Assembly: GCA_039933775.1 (NCBI GenBank)
Contig: JBDTNK010000005.1
Span: 1-60,512 of the forward strand
Origin: JBDTNK01 sp039933775
Lineage (GTDB): Bacteria > Chloroflexota > Limnocylindria > QHBO01
Reading direction: 5' to 3'
Length of the DNA stretch: 60,512 nt
The notes below the pieces were generated by a model. It was given only the letters and a program-made list of their open reading frames with translations, did not search any database and had not been told where the DNA came from. How positions within the stretch are numbered: the first letter of the stretch is position 1; the number at the start of each line of letters is the position of its first letter. Below, one piece after another: positions 16,178 to 24,129 of the stretch. Both the position numbers and the translations under genes were made by a program.

Positions 16178-18007
16178 ATGTGTGGCATCGTCGGGTACGT
16201 CGGTCCGCGTGACGCCGCGCCCATCCTGATCGAAGGGCTGCGGCGGCTCGAGTACCGCGGCTACGATTCGGCCGGCATCGCGCTCATGACCGCCGAGGGT
16301 GGCGTCTTCATCGAGAAGAAGGCGGGCAAGCTCTCGAATCTGACCGATCACCTCGATGGCGGGGCCCCGAAAGGGCATCCCGGCATCGGTCATACCCGAT
16401 GGGCGACGCACGGCGTGCCGAACGACCTGAACGCGCACCCGCACGCCGACTGCACCGGCCGCCTGGCATTGATCCACAACGGCATCATCGAGAACTACGC
16501 CGAGATCAAGGAGCGGCTCGCGGCCGAGGGACACCGGTTCGAGTCGGAGACCGATACCGAGGTTCTGGCGCACCTGATCGAGACGAAGTACGACGGCGAC
16601 CTGGTCGAGGCCGTGCGGTGTGCGCTGGGCGAGGTGCGCGGGGCGTACGCCATCGGCGTCATGCACACCGACCACCCCGATCGCATCGTTGGCGCGCGCA
16701 TGAATGTGCCGCTCATCGTCGGCCTGGGCGACGGCGAGGGCTTCCTGGCCAGCGACGTCCCCGCGATCCTGGAGCACACCAGCAACGTCATCATCCTGCA
16801 CGAGGGCGACATCGCCGACGTGACCGCCGACGGCGCGCGGATCCTGGGCCTCGATGGCGGCGAGGTCGAGCGTGACGTCACGAAGATCCGCTGGAACATC
16901 GAGGCAGCCGAGAAGGGCGGCTTCGCGCACTTCACGCTCAAGGAGATCTACGAGCAGCCGCACGCGCTGCAGGAAGCGCTGCGCGGCCGCGTGGACGCCA
17001 CCGGCGCGCTGCACATGGACGAGCTGGCCGCGATCGACGACCGACTGCGCGGCATCGACCGCGTCTACCTGGTGGGCTGCGGCACGGCGAGCTACGCGGC
17101 GCAGGTTGGCGCCTACCTGATCCAGGACTGGGCCCGGCTGCCGGCGGTGAGCGTGGTGGGCAGCGAGATGCGCTACTCGCCGCCGCCCATGGACGCCCGC
17201 ACCCTTGTCATCAGCGTCACGCAATCGGGCGAGACGGCCGACACGCTGGCGCCGCAGCGGCTGGCAGCGGAGGCGGGTGCGCTGGTCGTGGCGGTCACGA
17301 ACGTTGTCGGCAGCGCGATCACCCGCGAAGCGGACGCGGTCTGCTACCTGCAGGCCGGCCCCGAGGTCGCGGTGGCGTCGACGAAGGCGTTCGTCACCCA
17401 GCTCGTCGTGCTCTCGATGATCGCGCTGCATCTCGCCCGCCTGCGCGGCACGTTGGGTGAGCACCGGCTGCGGACCTACGGCGTCGGGCTGCGCGGACTG
17501 CCGGCCCAGGCCGCCGAAACGCTGCGCCGAGCTGGCCCGATTCGCAAGCTGGCGCGATCGCTGGCAGGGGTGCGTGACGTGATCTACATCGGGCGCGCGC
17601 TCGGTTTCCCGACGGCGATGGAGGGCGCGCTGAAGCTCAAGGAGCTGAGCTACGTCCACGCCGAGGGCTATGCGGCGGGCGAGCTGAAGCATGGTCCCAT
17701 CGCGCTGCTCGACCCACAGACGCCACTTGTCGCGATCGCGACCAAGGGCGCCACGTACGACAAGCTGGTCAGCAACATCGCCGAGGCACGAGCACGCACC
17801 TCGCCTGTCATTGCCGTGGCCACCGACGGGGACGAGCACATCACGCGCTACGCGCAGGACGTCCTGTACGTGCCGGAGACGCTCGAGGCCTTCGCCCCGG
17901 TGCTCGCCATCCTGCCCCTGCAGCTGCTCGCCTACGAGGCCGCTGTCGCGCGCGGCACCGATGTCGACCAGCCGCGGAACCTGGCCAAGTCGGTCACCGT
18001 CGAGTGA
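16178..18007 (+). CDS. glmS: Glutamine--fructose-6-phosphate aminotransferase
   Basis: 609 residues. Cys2 in MCGIVGYVG is the glutaminase nucleophile. The N-terminal class II amidotransferase domain spans ~1-240 and two SIS domains follow (VGCGTASYAAQVGAY; SVTQSGETADTLA). The C-terminus ends NLAKSVTVE. It makes glucosamine-6-phosphate, the substrate of the upstream GlmM. AAGGAGGA lies before the ATG. No glmS ribozyme fits in the 15-bp gap. Confidence 0.97.
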   Translation: MCGIVGYVGPRDAAPILIEGLRRLEYRGYDSAGIALMTAEGGVFIEKKAGKLSNLTDHLDGGAPKGHPGIGHTRWATHGVPNDLNAHPHADCTGRLALIHNGIIENYAEIKERLAAEGHRFESETDTEVLAHLIETKYDGDLVEAVRCALGEVRGAYAIGVMHTDHPDRIVGARMNVPLIVGLGDGEGFLASDVPAILEHTSNVIILHEGDIADVTADGARILGLDGGEVERDVTKIRWNIEAAEKGGFAHFTLKEIYEQPHALQEALRGRVDATGALHMDELAAIDDRLRGIDRVYLVGCGTASYAAQVGAYLIQDWARLPAVSVVGSEMRYSPPPMDARTLVISVTQSGETADTLAPQRLAAEAGALVVAVTNVVGSAITREADAVCYLQAGPEVAVASTKAFVTQLVVLSMIALHLARLRGTLGEHRLRTYGVGLRGLPAQAAETLRRAGPIRKLARSLAGVRDVIYIGRALGFPTAMEGALKLKELSYVHAEGYAAGELKHGPIALLDPQTPLVAIATKGATYDKLVSNIAEARARTSPVIAVATDGDEHITRYAQDVLYVPETLEAFAPVLAILPLQLLAYEAAVARGTDVDQPRNLAKSVTVE

Positions 18008-18378
18008 GCCGGCACGAGATCGGCGTGGACCTCATCGACATCGGACGCATCACCGCGGTCCTGGGACGCCACCCGCAGCGCTTTCGCCGCCGCGTGCTGA
18101 CTCCCTCGGAGGACCGCTACTGCGGCCCCAGGGTCGAGCGCGTCGCCGGCCGCTGGGCGGCGAAGGAGGCGATCAGCAAGGTCCTCGGCCTCGGCGTGCG
18201 TGGCGTCGGCTGGCGGGAGATCGAGGTGCTGCCGAACCGGGCCGGCCAGCCGCAGGTCCACCTCCACGGGCGCGCCGCCGCACGCGCGCAGCACCTGGGC
18301 CTCGAGGAGCTGACGGTCACCATCTCGCACGAGCGCACGATGGCGGTGGCGGTCGCCATCGCGCATCTTGGGACGTGA
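18004..18378 (+). CDS. acpS: Holo-[acyl-carrier-protein] synthase
   Basis: 124 residues, GTG start overlapping the glmS stop. The magnesium-binding IGVDLIDIGRI and the RWAAKEAISKVLG motif mark the AcpS-type phosphopantetheinyl transferase. The C-terminal VTISHERTMAVAVAI is typical. It attaches 4'-phosphopantetheine from CoA to ACP. It overlaps nnrD by 4 bp, a common acpS-nnrD pairing. Confidence 0.95.
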   Translation: MSRHEIGVDLIDIGRITAVLGRHPQRFRRRVLTPSEDRYCGPRVERVAGRWAAKEAISKVLGLGVRGVGWREIEVLPNRAGQPQVHLHGRAAARAQHLGLEELTVTISHERTMAVAVAIAHLGT

Positions 18379-19283
18379 CCGAGCGCGCGCCGGCACCGAT
18401 CGAGCCGGCCTGGGTGGCGGCCAACCTGCCCGATCGCTCCGCACGGGCGCACAAGGGCACCTTCGGCAGGTTGCTCGTCATCGGCGGATCGCTGGAGTAT
18501 GCCGGCGCCCCGCTGCTCGTCGGCCTGGGGGCGGCGCGCGCCGGTGCGGGCCTTGTCGCCATCGCAACCCCGGAGGCGGTCGCGCTCCACATCCTCGGGC
18601 GCATCCCTGAGCTCATAGCGATTCCGCTGCCCGAGGAGGGCGCCGGCCTTATCTCACCAGCCGGCTGGCGGCGCGCGCACGCCGAGCTGCGGACGTACGA
18701 CGCGGCCGTCATCGGCCCCGGCCTGGGACGGCACCCGAGCACGCTGCGCCGAGCGCGTGGCCTGCTCAACGACCTGCGCGCACCCGCGGTCGTCGACGCC
18801 GACGGCCTCAATGCCCTTGCCGAGCAGGACCGATGGTGGGAGCCGCTCCACGCGCCGCTGGTCCTCACGCCGCACCCCGGTGAGTTCGCGAGCCTCTCCG
18901 GTCGCGGCACCAGCCCGCTGCCCGACGAGCCGGCGCCACGCGCCGCGGCTGCCGCCGAGGCCGCGGCCCGCTGGGGACAGGTCGTGGTGCTCAAGGGCGC
19001 CGACACGGTCATCGCCTCGCCGGACGGCGAGATCCTGTGCTCGAGCGTGGCCACGCCGGCGCTCGCCACGGCGGGCAGCGGCGACGTGCTGTCGGGTGCC
19101 ATCGGCGCGCTCCTGGCGGCGGGCGCATCGCCGTGGCAGGCCGCGGTCTGCGGCGTCGCCGCGCACGCCGCGGCCGGCGTGATCGCGGAGCGCCGCATCG
19201 GGCGTTCCGGAACGATGGCGAGCGACATCTCCAGCTTCCTGCCGGCAGCGTTCGAGGCGCTGCGCGCCGGCCAGCCGGCGTGA
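18375..19283 (+). CDS. nnrD: ADP-dependent NAD(P)H-hydrate dehydratase
   Basis: 302 residues from GTG 18375. The ribokinase-like fold has KGTFGRLLVIGGSLEYAGAP, GPGLGR, LTPHPGEFASL and the anion-hole motif ATAGSGDVLSGAIGAL. It repairs hydrated NAD(P)H. Most bacterial proteins fuse this to an N-terminal NnrE epimerase domain. Only ~20 residues precede the dehydratase here, so the epimerase must be elsewhere or absent. Confidence 0.93.
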   Translation: MTERAPAPIEPAWVAANLPDRSARAHKGTFGRLLVIGGSLEYAGAPLLVGLGAARAGAGLVAIATPEAVALHILGRIPELIAIPLPEEGAGLISPAGWRRAHAELRTYDAAVIGPGLGRHPSTLRRARGLLNDLRAPAVVDADGLNALAEQDRWWEPLHAPLVLTPHPGEFASLSGRGTSPLPDEPAPRAAAAAEAAARWGQVVVLKGADTVIASPDGEILCSSVATPALATAGSGDVLSGAIGALLAAGASPWQAAVCGVAAHAAAGVIAERRIGRSGTMASDISSFLPAAFEALRAGQPA

Positions 19284-20425
19284 ACGAAGGGGATGCCCGC
19301 TCCCGCGGCAGTGCGCACCGGGCCTGGATCGAGATCGATCACGAGGCGCTGCGCGGCAACCTGGCCGCGGTGCGCCAGCTCGCGGGCGGCCAGTCGCTCA
19401 TCGGCGTGGTGAAGGCGAACGCATATGGTCACGGCGCGGTCGAGGTCTCCCGAACGCTCGTGGCCGAGGGCGTCGAGCGGCTCGCGGTGGCGACGCTGGG
19501 CGAGGCGCTCGAGTTGCGTGCGGCCGGCATCGGGATTTCGATCATGGTCTTCTTCCGGATCACCCCGGCCGAGGTCGATCGCGCGGTTGCGGCCGACCTG
19601 GAGCCGGTGGTCTACGACGCCGATAGCGCGGCACTTGTCGAGCGTGCCTCGGCGACCTCGCGGCGCACGACATCGGTCCACCTCAAGGTCGACACCGGGC
19701 TTGGGCGACAGGGGATCGAGCCCGAGGGAGCGGTGAGCCTGGCCATCGCGATCGCGCGCAGCCCGCATCTGCGGATCGCGGGCACGTTCTCGCACCTCGC
19801 GGTGCCGGGCGAGGACGACGCCTACACCGACGTGCAGGTGATGCGCCTGGCGCGCACGGTCGACGCCATGCGCTCGGCGGGCATCGACCCGGGACTGGTG
19901 CACATCGCCGCCAGCGGAGGTCTGCTCAGCAGCGCTGCACGCGTTGGCGACGCGGTGCGGCCCGGACTGCTGTTGTACGGCATGCGGCCGCCGTGGGCCG
20001 GCGAGCGCGATGTCGGCCTGCGTCCGGCGCTCTCGATCCATGCGCGCGCGCTGCGCCTCTTCGACCTGCCGGCCGGCGCGGCGATCGGCTACGGACTGCG
20101 CTTCCGCGCCCGCCGCCCGACGCACATCGCCACGCTCGGCATCGGCTACGGCGATGGATGGCCACGGGCGCATGGCAACAACGGCTGGGCGCTGGTGCGC
20201 GGGATGCGCGTTCCGATCGTGGGCGCCGTCTCGATGGACGCCCTGACCGTGGATATCGGCGAGGTGGATGGAGTAACCTACGGCGACGAGTTCGTCCTGA
20301 TCGGGGAGCAGGGAAACGAACGCATCACCGCCGACGAGGTCGCCGCCGAACGCCGGACGATCAATTACGAGGTCACCACCGCCCTCCGCGAACGGCTTCC
20401 GCGGCTGCACATCGGCGGCACGTAG
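19280..20425 (+). CDS. alr: Alanine racemase
   Basis: 381 residues from GTG 19280 (GTGA overlap with nnrD). The PLP lysine is in VVKANAYGHGA (around residue 46) and the second catalytic tyrosine in a GAAIGYGLRF-type segment near residue 270. IGYGDGWPRA and VSMDALTVDI are also typical. It makes D-alanine for peptidoglycan. The nnrD-alr order is widespread. Confidence 0.96.
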   Translation: MNEGDARSRGSAHRAWIEIDHEALRGNLAAVRQLAGGQSLIGVVKANAYGHGAVEVSRTLVAEGVERLAVATLGEALELRAAGIGISIMVFFRITPAEVDRAVAADLEPVVYDADSAALVERASATSRRTTSVHLKVDTGLGRQGIEPEGAVSLAIAIARSPHLRIAGTFSHLAVPGEDDAYTDVQVMRLARTVDAMRSAGIDPGLVHIAASGGLLSSAARVGDAVRPGLLLYGMRPPWAGERDVGLRPALSIHARALRLFDLPAGAAIGYGLRFRARRPTHIATLGIGYGDGWPRAHGNNGWALVRGMRVPIVGAVSMDALTVDIGEVDGVTYGDEFVLIGEQGNERITADEVAAERRTINYEVTTALRERLPRLHIGGT

Positions 20426-20448
20426 AGCCGCCGCAGGGACCGACGCCG

Positions 20449-20994
20449 ATGGACCAGACGCGGATGACGAATTCGATCGAGATCGACGTGTGGCAGGGCC
20501 AGATCGCCCAGCTCGAGATGGACGCGATCGTCGTCCCCGCCAACGAGAGCCTGTTCATGACCACCGGTGTCGCCGCGGACGTGAAGCGCCACGCCGGTGA
20601 GGCGGTCGAGGTCGAAGCTGTGGCGCGCGGTCCGCTCCCTGCGGGTGCCGTCACGATCACCACCGGCGGCAAGCTCGCGACGCCCTACATCATCCATGCC
20701 GTCGCGGTCGGCCATGATCTGCGGCCCGATGCCGCGGCGCTCGAGCAGGCCCTCGACAATGTGCTGGGCATGTCGGAGATGCTCGGGGCGACGCGGATCG
20801 CCATTCCACTGCTAGGCACCGAACGTGGGGTTCATGCAGCCGATGCCGCCGCCGCCGCCCTCGCCGCAGCGCTCGAGCGCCACGCTCGCCGCCCGGAGCG
20901 CGCGCTGCGATCCGTGGTGGTCGTGGCCGCCTCTGCCGCCGACCTCACCGCCATGCGCGGTGCCTTGGCGGCGAGCGGCAGCGGCGCACGATGA
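20449..20994 (+). CDS. Macro-domain protein (probable ADP-ribose binding or hydrolase)
   Basis: 181 residues from ATG 20449. IEIDVWQGQIAQLEMDAIVV and PANESLFMTTGVAADVKRHAG correspond to strand 1 and the ADP-ribose loop of macro domains; the second loop region is LLGTERGVHAADAAAAALAAA. The usual NAAN reads PANES here and the GGGV-type loop is altered (TTGVAAD), so catalysis is uncertain. It lies between alr and the DUF6754/MutL cluster and overlaps the next gene by 4 bp, so it may belong to that system. Confidence 0.8.
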   Translation: MDQTRMTNSIEIDVWQGQIAQLEMDAIVVPANESLFMTTGVAADVKRHAGEAVEVEAVARGPLPAGAVTITTGGKLATPYIIHAVAVGHDLRPDAAALEQALDNVLGMSEMLGATRIAIPLLGTERGVHAADAAAAALAAALERHARRPERALRSVVVVAASAADLTAMRGALAASGSGAR

Positions 20995-21236
20995 GCGATG
21001 ACGCGCGCCGGCTCGCCGTGCGGCTTCACGGGCGGGGGCTGGCGGTTCCGGCTCGGATCGCGCTCGAGGCGCTGCGCCCGCTGCGCCCGCTGATCGGCGC
21101 CGGCCTTACCTTCGGTTCCGGCTTCCTGCCCGTGCCGGCCACGGCCGTCGAGCGGTTGCGGACCGACGCCGCGTGGGATGAGCTTGCCGCCGCCATCGAT
21201 CCGCCACGCGACGAATGCCCGACATCGGAGGGCTGA
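20991..21236 (+). CDS. Small uncharacterised protein
   Basis: 81 residues in an ATGA overlap with the macro-domain gene and with 22 bp overlap into the next gene. Arg/Leu/Ala-rich with a weak hydrophobic stretch (PLIGAGLTFGSGFLPVPA) and an amphipathic C-terminal helix. I recognise no family. The tight packing on both sides supports real translation. Confidence 0.6.
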   Translation: MSDDARRLAVRLHGRGLAVPARIALEALRPLRPLIGAGLTFGSGFLPVPATAVERLRTDAAWDELAAAIDPPRDECPTSEG

Positions 21237-22060
21237 TCAGCCAGCTCATCACGTTCATCGGTGACGTGGTCGGCTCATCGTCGCTGCGCCTTGGCGTGCC
21301 CGCCACGATCGTGGTGCTCGGCATCCTGCTTTTTCTGCTGTCGCTGGTGGCGCGGCCGGCCAGTCGCTGGAGCCCCGGTGACCTCGGCGGCCTCCGTTCG
21401 GTGGCCCGCGCCATGGCGCTCGCCGCGGAGTCGGGTGCCGTGGCCAGCGTGTCGCTCGGAACGGCTGGCATCGCGCGCTCGACCGGCGCCATCGAGCGGC
21501 TTGCCACGCTCGCGGCGCTACCGTTGCTGGGGCACATCGCGCGCGCCGCGGCTCGAAGCGGCGTGTCGATCGACATCACCACCAACGATCCGATCGCGGC
21601 CGTGGTGGCCAGCGGCGTCGTGGCGGATGCGCACCGGCGCACCGAGACGCTGGAGCGGGCGACGCGGTCCGAGGTGCGCTTCGTGGGCGAGGGGCGCGCG
21701 ACCGCCGCGGCGCGCGCGGTGGCCGGCGCCAGGCCGGGCGGGACAACCTTCGTGCTCGGCGACCTCGCGCTCGAGGGCCCGATCCTGCTCGACGCCCTCG
21801 CGACGCGCGCGACGAGCGCCACGCTCGGCACCGCGGCCACCGCGCTCACCGGCCAGGTGCTGCTCGAGGGCGATGGGCGGCTCATCGGACCCGAGCTGTA
21901 CCTCGCCTCGAGCGATCTCGAGGGCGGGGCCGTCGAGCGCGCCGCCGCCCTCGTGCACAACCGGCTCGTCCTGCTCGCCGCCGCGCTGCTCCTCGTCGGG
22001 GCGGTGCTCGACGCCGCGGGGATCATTGACGTTGCATCACTGCTGCTCGTGGACCGATAG
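21215..22060 (+). CDS. DUF6754-like membrane-anchored protein
   Basis: 281 residues. One N-terminal transmembrane helix (residues ~27-48), a cytoplasmic-looking alpha/beta region (ARSTGAIERLATLAALPLLG, VSIDITTNDPIAAVVA, RFVGEGRATAAARAVAG), and a C-terminal hydrophobic segment (~248-275). The central pattern resembles DUF6754 proteins of Chloroflexota, which I recall beside MutL-like genes; that match is from memory, not a search. Function unknown. First membrane component of a block of five overlapping genes. Confidence 0.7.
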   Translation: MPDIGGLISQLITFIGDVVGSSSLRLGVPATIVVLGILLFLLSLVARPASRWSPGDLGGLRSVARAMALAAESGAVASVSLGTAGIARSTGAIERLATLAALPLLGHIARAAARSGVSIDITTNDPIAAVVASGVVADAHRRTETLERATRSEVRFVGEGRATAAARAVAGARPGGTTFVLGDLALEGPILLDALATRATSATLGTAATALTGQVLLEGDGRLIGPELYLASSDLEGGAVERAAALVHNRLVLLAAALLLVGAVLDAAGIIDVASLLLVDR

Positions 22061-22677
22061 TGCGCCGCTCGATCGGCGGCGGGATCGTCATCGTCGTGGG
22101 GCTGCTGCTGCTGGCCGATGCGCTCGTCGCGAACCCCACGCTCGACGCCATCGCAGGGCTGTTGACCGACTACCTCGTCCTGCTAGCGGCGGCGGCCGCG
22201 ATCGCCGGGGTCGTGGCGCTGTTCGTGCGCCATGGCGGTGACCTGCTGCTGCGTCGTGGCGATCGCATCGGATCGGCGGTCCTGCTCATCGGGCTGGTGA
22301 GCGTGCTCGCCGTCGGACTGCGCCCCGACAGCGCCGGCGCGGCCGACCCCGCGCTGCGCTGGATCGTCGCGGCGCTCATCGTCCCGATCGGCGCGTCGCT
22401 GGGTGGCCTGCTCTTCATCTTCCTGCTGCGCGGCGCCGGCCGTGGGATGCGCGTCAACCCGCGCGAGGCCACGCTCCTGCTCACCGTGGCCGCCGCGGCG
22501 GTGGTGGTCCTGCTGCCGATCGGCGGCGGCGTGGGAGCGCTGCTTGGCGACGTGTCGCGCTGGATGCTCGAGGGTCCGGTGGCAGCAGTCTTTCGCGGCC
22601 TGCTCATCGGCGTCGCCATCGCCGCATCGGTCACCGCGGCGCGCTTCCTGTTCGGCGTGGAGCACACCGATGCGTGA
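22060..22677 (+). CDS. Polytopic membrane protein of the MutL-like cluster
   Basis: 205 residues, GTG start sharing one base with the preceding stop. Five or six hydrophobic segments cover nearly the whole length, with short charged loops such as RHGGDLLLRRGDR and GRGMRVNPRE. No catalytic motif seen and no family recognised. It overlaps the following gene by 8 bp. Probably part of a membrane complex with its neighbours. Confidence 0.7.
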   Translation: MRRSIGGGIVIVVGLLLLADALVANPTLDAIAGLLTDYLVLLAAAAAIAGVVALFVRHGGDLLLRRGDRIGSAVLLIGLVSVLAVGLRPDSAGAADPALRWIVAALIVPIGASLGGLLFIFLLRGAGRGMRVNPREATLLLTVAAAAVVVLLPIGGGVGALLGDVSRWMLEGPVAAVFRGLLIGVAIAASVTAARFLFGVEHTDA

Positions 22678-23488
22678 GCGGCTCGTGTTGGCGCGGCGCC
22701 TTGCGCCGATCGCGCTGATCCTGCTCCTCGCGGCGGCGCTGCTCGCCGGGCCGGGGATCGGCAGATGGGACCGTGACGGGGTCGATGCCGTGCCTGCCGA
22801 TGCGCTGCTCGCGCGCATCGATGCGCTGCCACCCGGGGCGCTCGTGCTCGTTGCCTTCGACCCCGACCTGACCACGTACGCCGAGATCCGGCCAGCGGCG
22901 CGCGCGGTGCTCGAGACGCTGACCGGCGCCGGCCTGCGCGTCGCGATCGCGAGCTTCAGCCCCGAGGGCCGCGCGCTGGGGGCGGCGGAGCTCGCGCGGC
23001 TGGACGTCGCGGCCACGCCACTCGATCTCGGTTTCATCCCCGGCGGTGAGGCGGGGCTCGTGTCGGCGGTGCGCGGGATCGTGGGAGTGGCCGCGGCCGG
23101 GCCGGTCGCCGACGCGATCCGTGCCGGGGGAGGCGGGCTCGCGGCCTTCGACCTGGCAATCGTGATCGGCGGCGGGGACATCGGTCCGCGAAGCTGGGTG
23201 GAGCAGGTGCGGCCGCGCGCGCCGGAGCTGCCGATCGCGGGGATCGTGCCCGCCGTGCAGCGCCCGCAGCTGGATCCGTACCTGGCATCGGGGCAGCTGG
23301 CCGAGCTCGTGGCCGGGCCCGACGCGGTCGCCGCCATGGTCGGTCCTGACGACGCCCTCGACCGCCGCGCCGACGCGGTCGTGCTGGGGTCGCTCGCGAC
23401 GATCCTGGTCCTGCTGCTCAGCGGCCTGTGGCCGCATCTCGCACGTCGCCGGCCGGCGTCGGCGGATGCGGACGAGGCGGCGGCATGA
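22670..23488 (+). CDS. Membrane-anchored alpha/beta protein of the MutL-like cluster
   Basis: 272 residues. A signal-anchor (residues ~8-26) is followed by a Rossmann-like soluble region (GALVLVAFDPDLTTYAEI, RVAIASFSPEGRALGAAEL, LDLGFIPGGEAGLVSAV) and a C-terminal helix (~243-260), so both ends are membrane-bound. The DLGFIPGG motif resembles the LGYLPGG motif of uncharacterised Chloroflexota proteins as I recall them. Function unknown. ATGA overlap with the next gene. Confidence 0.7.
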   Translation: MRERLVLARRLAPIALILLLAAALLAGPGIGRWDRDGVDAVPADALLARIDALPPGALVLVAFDPDLTTYAEIRPAARAVLETLTGAGLRVAIASFSPEGRALGAAELARLDVAATPLDLGFIPGGEAGLVSAVRGIVGVAAAGPVADAIRAGGGGLAAFDLAIVIGGGDIGPRSWVEQVRPRAPELPIAGIVPAVQRPQLDPYLASGQLAELVAGPDAVAAMVGPDDALDRRADAVVLGSLATILVLLLSGLWPHLARRRPASADADEAAA

Positions 23489-24129
23489 ACGGCTTCTTCG
23501 GCAGCGACCTGGCCGGAACGGTCGGAACGTGGACGGCAGCCGTCGCGACGCTGGTGGTGTGGGGCCACCTGGCCGGCGAGCGACGCCTCTTCACGTGGGC
23601 GCAGTACCTGCTCGCGGGGCTGCTGAGCGGCTATCTTGCCGTCCTGGCGGTTCGCGAGGTGCTCATGCCGCGCCTCGTCGAGCCGCTCGTCGCCGCGCCC
23701 GCGGAGCGGCTCGAGCTGTGGCCCGCGGCGATGCTCGTCATCGCGCTCATCGTCGCCCGCCACCTGCCGCGCACGGCCTCGATCGTGCCCATCTCGATCC
23801 TGGTCGGCGGCATCGCGGCCTTCGCCCTGAGCGGGGCCGTCGTCGGGACGATCCTGCCCCAGCTGGCCGCCGGCGTGACAATCAGCGGCGGCGATCCGAT
23901 CACCCTCGGCGCAGGGATCGCCGGCGCGGCCGTCTCGGCCCTAGTGCTCGTGGCGTTCGTGCATGGCATGGCCAGCGGACCCATCCTGGGCGCTGCCTCG
24001 AGCGGCGGGCGGTGGCTCATCGTGGCGGGCATGGGCGCCTGGCTCGGGCTGCTGCTGTTGACCTCGCTCGTGCTCCTCGTCGACCGGATCGCGTTCCTGC
24101 TTCGAGACTGGCTGGGCCTGCTGCCGTGA
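23485..24129 (+). CDS. Polytopic membrane protein of the MutL-like cluster
   Basis: 214 residues from ATG 23485, the in-frame codon overlapping the previous stop. Six or seven hydrophobic segments (for example AQYLLAGLLSGYLAVLAV, AAMLVIALIVARHL, WLIVAGMGAWLGLLLLTSLV). The conserved-looking pattern is a small loop ending in REVLMPRLVEPL. No family recognised. It overlaps the MutL-like gene by 4 bp. Confidence 0.7.
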   Translation: MNGFFGSDLAGTVGTWTAAVATLVVWGHLAGERRLFTWAQYLLAGLLSGYLAVLAVREVLMPRLVEPLVAAPAERLELWPAAMLVIALIVARHLPRTASIVPISILVGGIAAFALSGAVVGTILPQLAAGVTISGGDPITLGAGIAGAAVSALVLVAFVHGMASGPILGAASSGGRWLIVAGMGAWLGLLLLTSLVLLVDRIAFLLRDWLGLLP

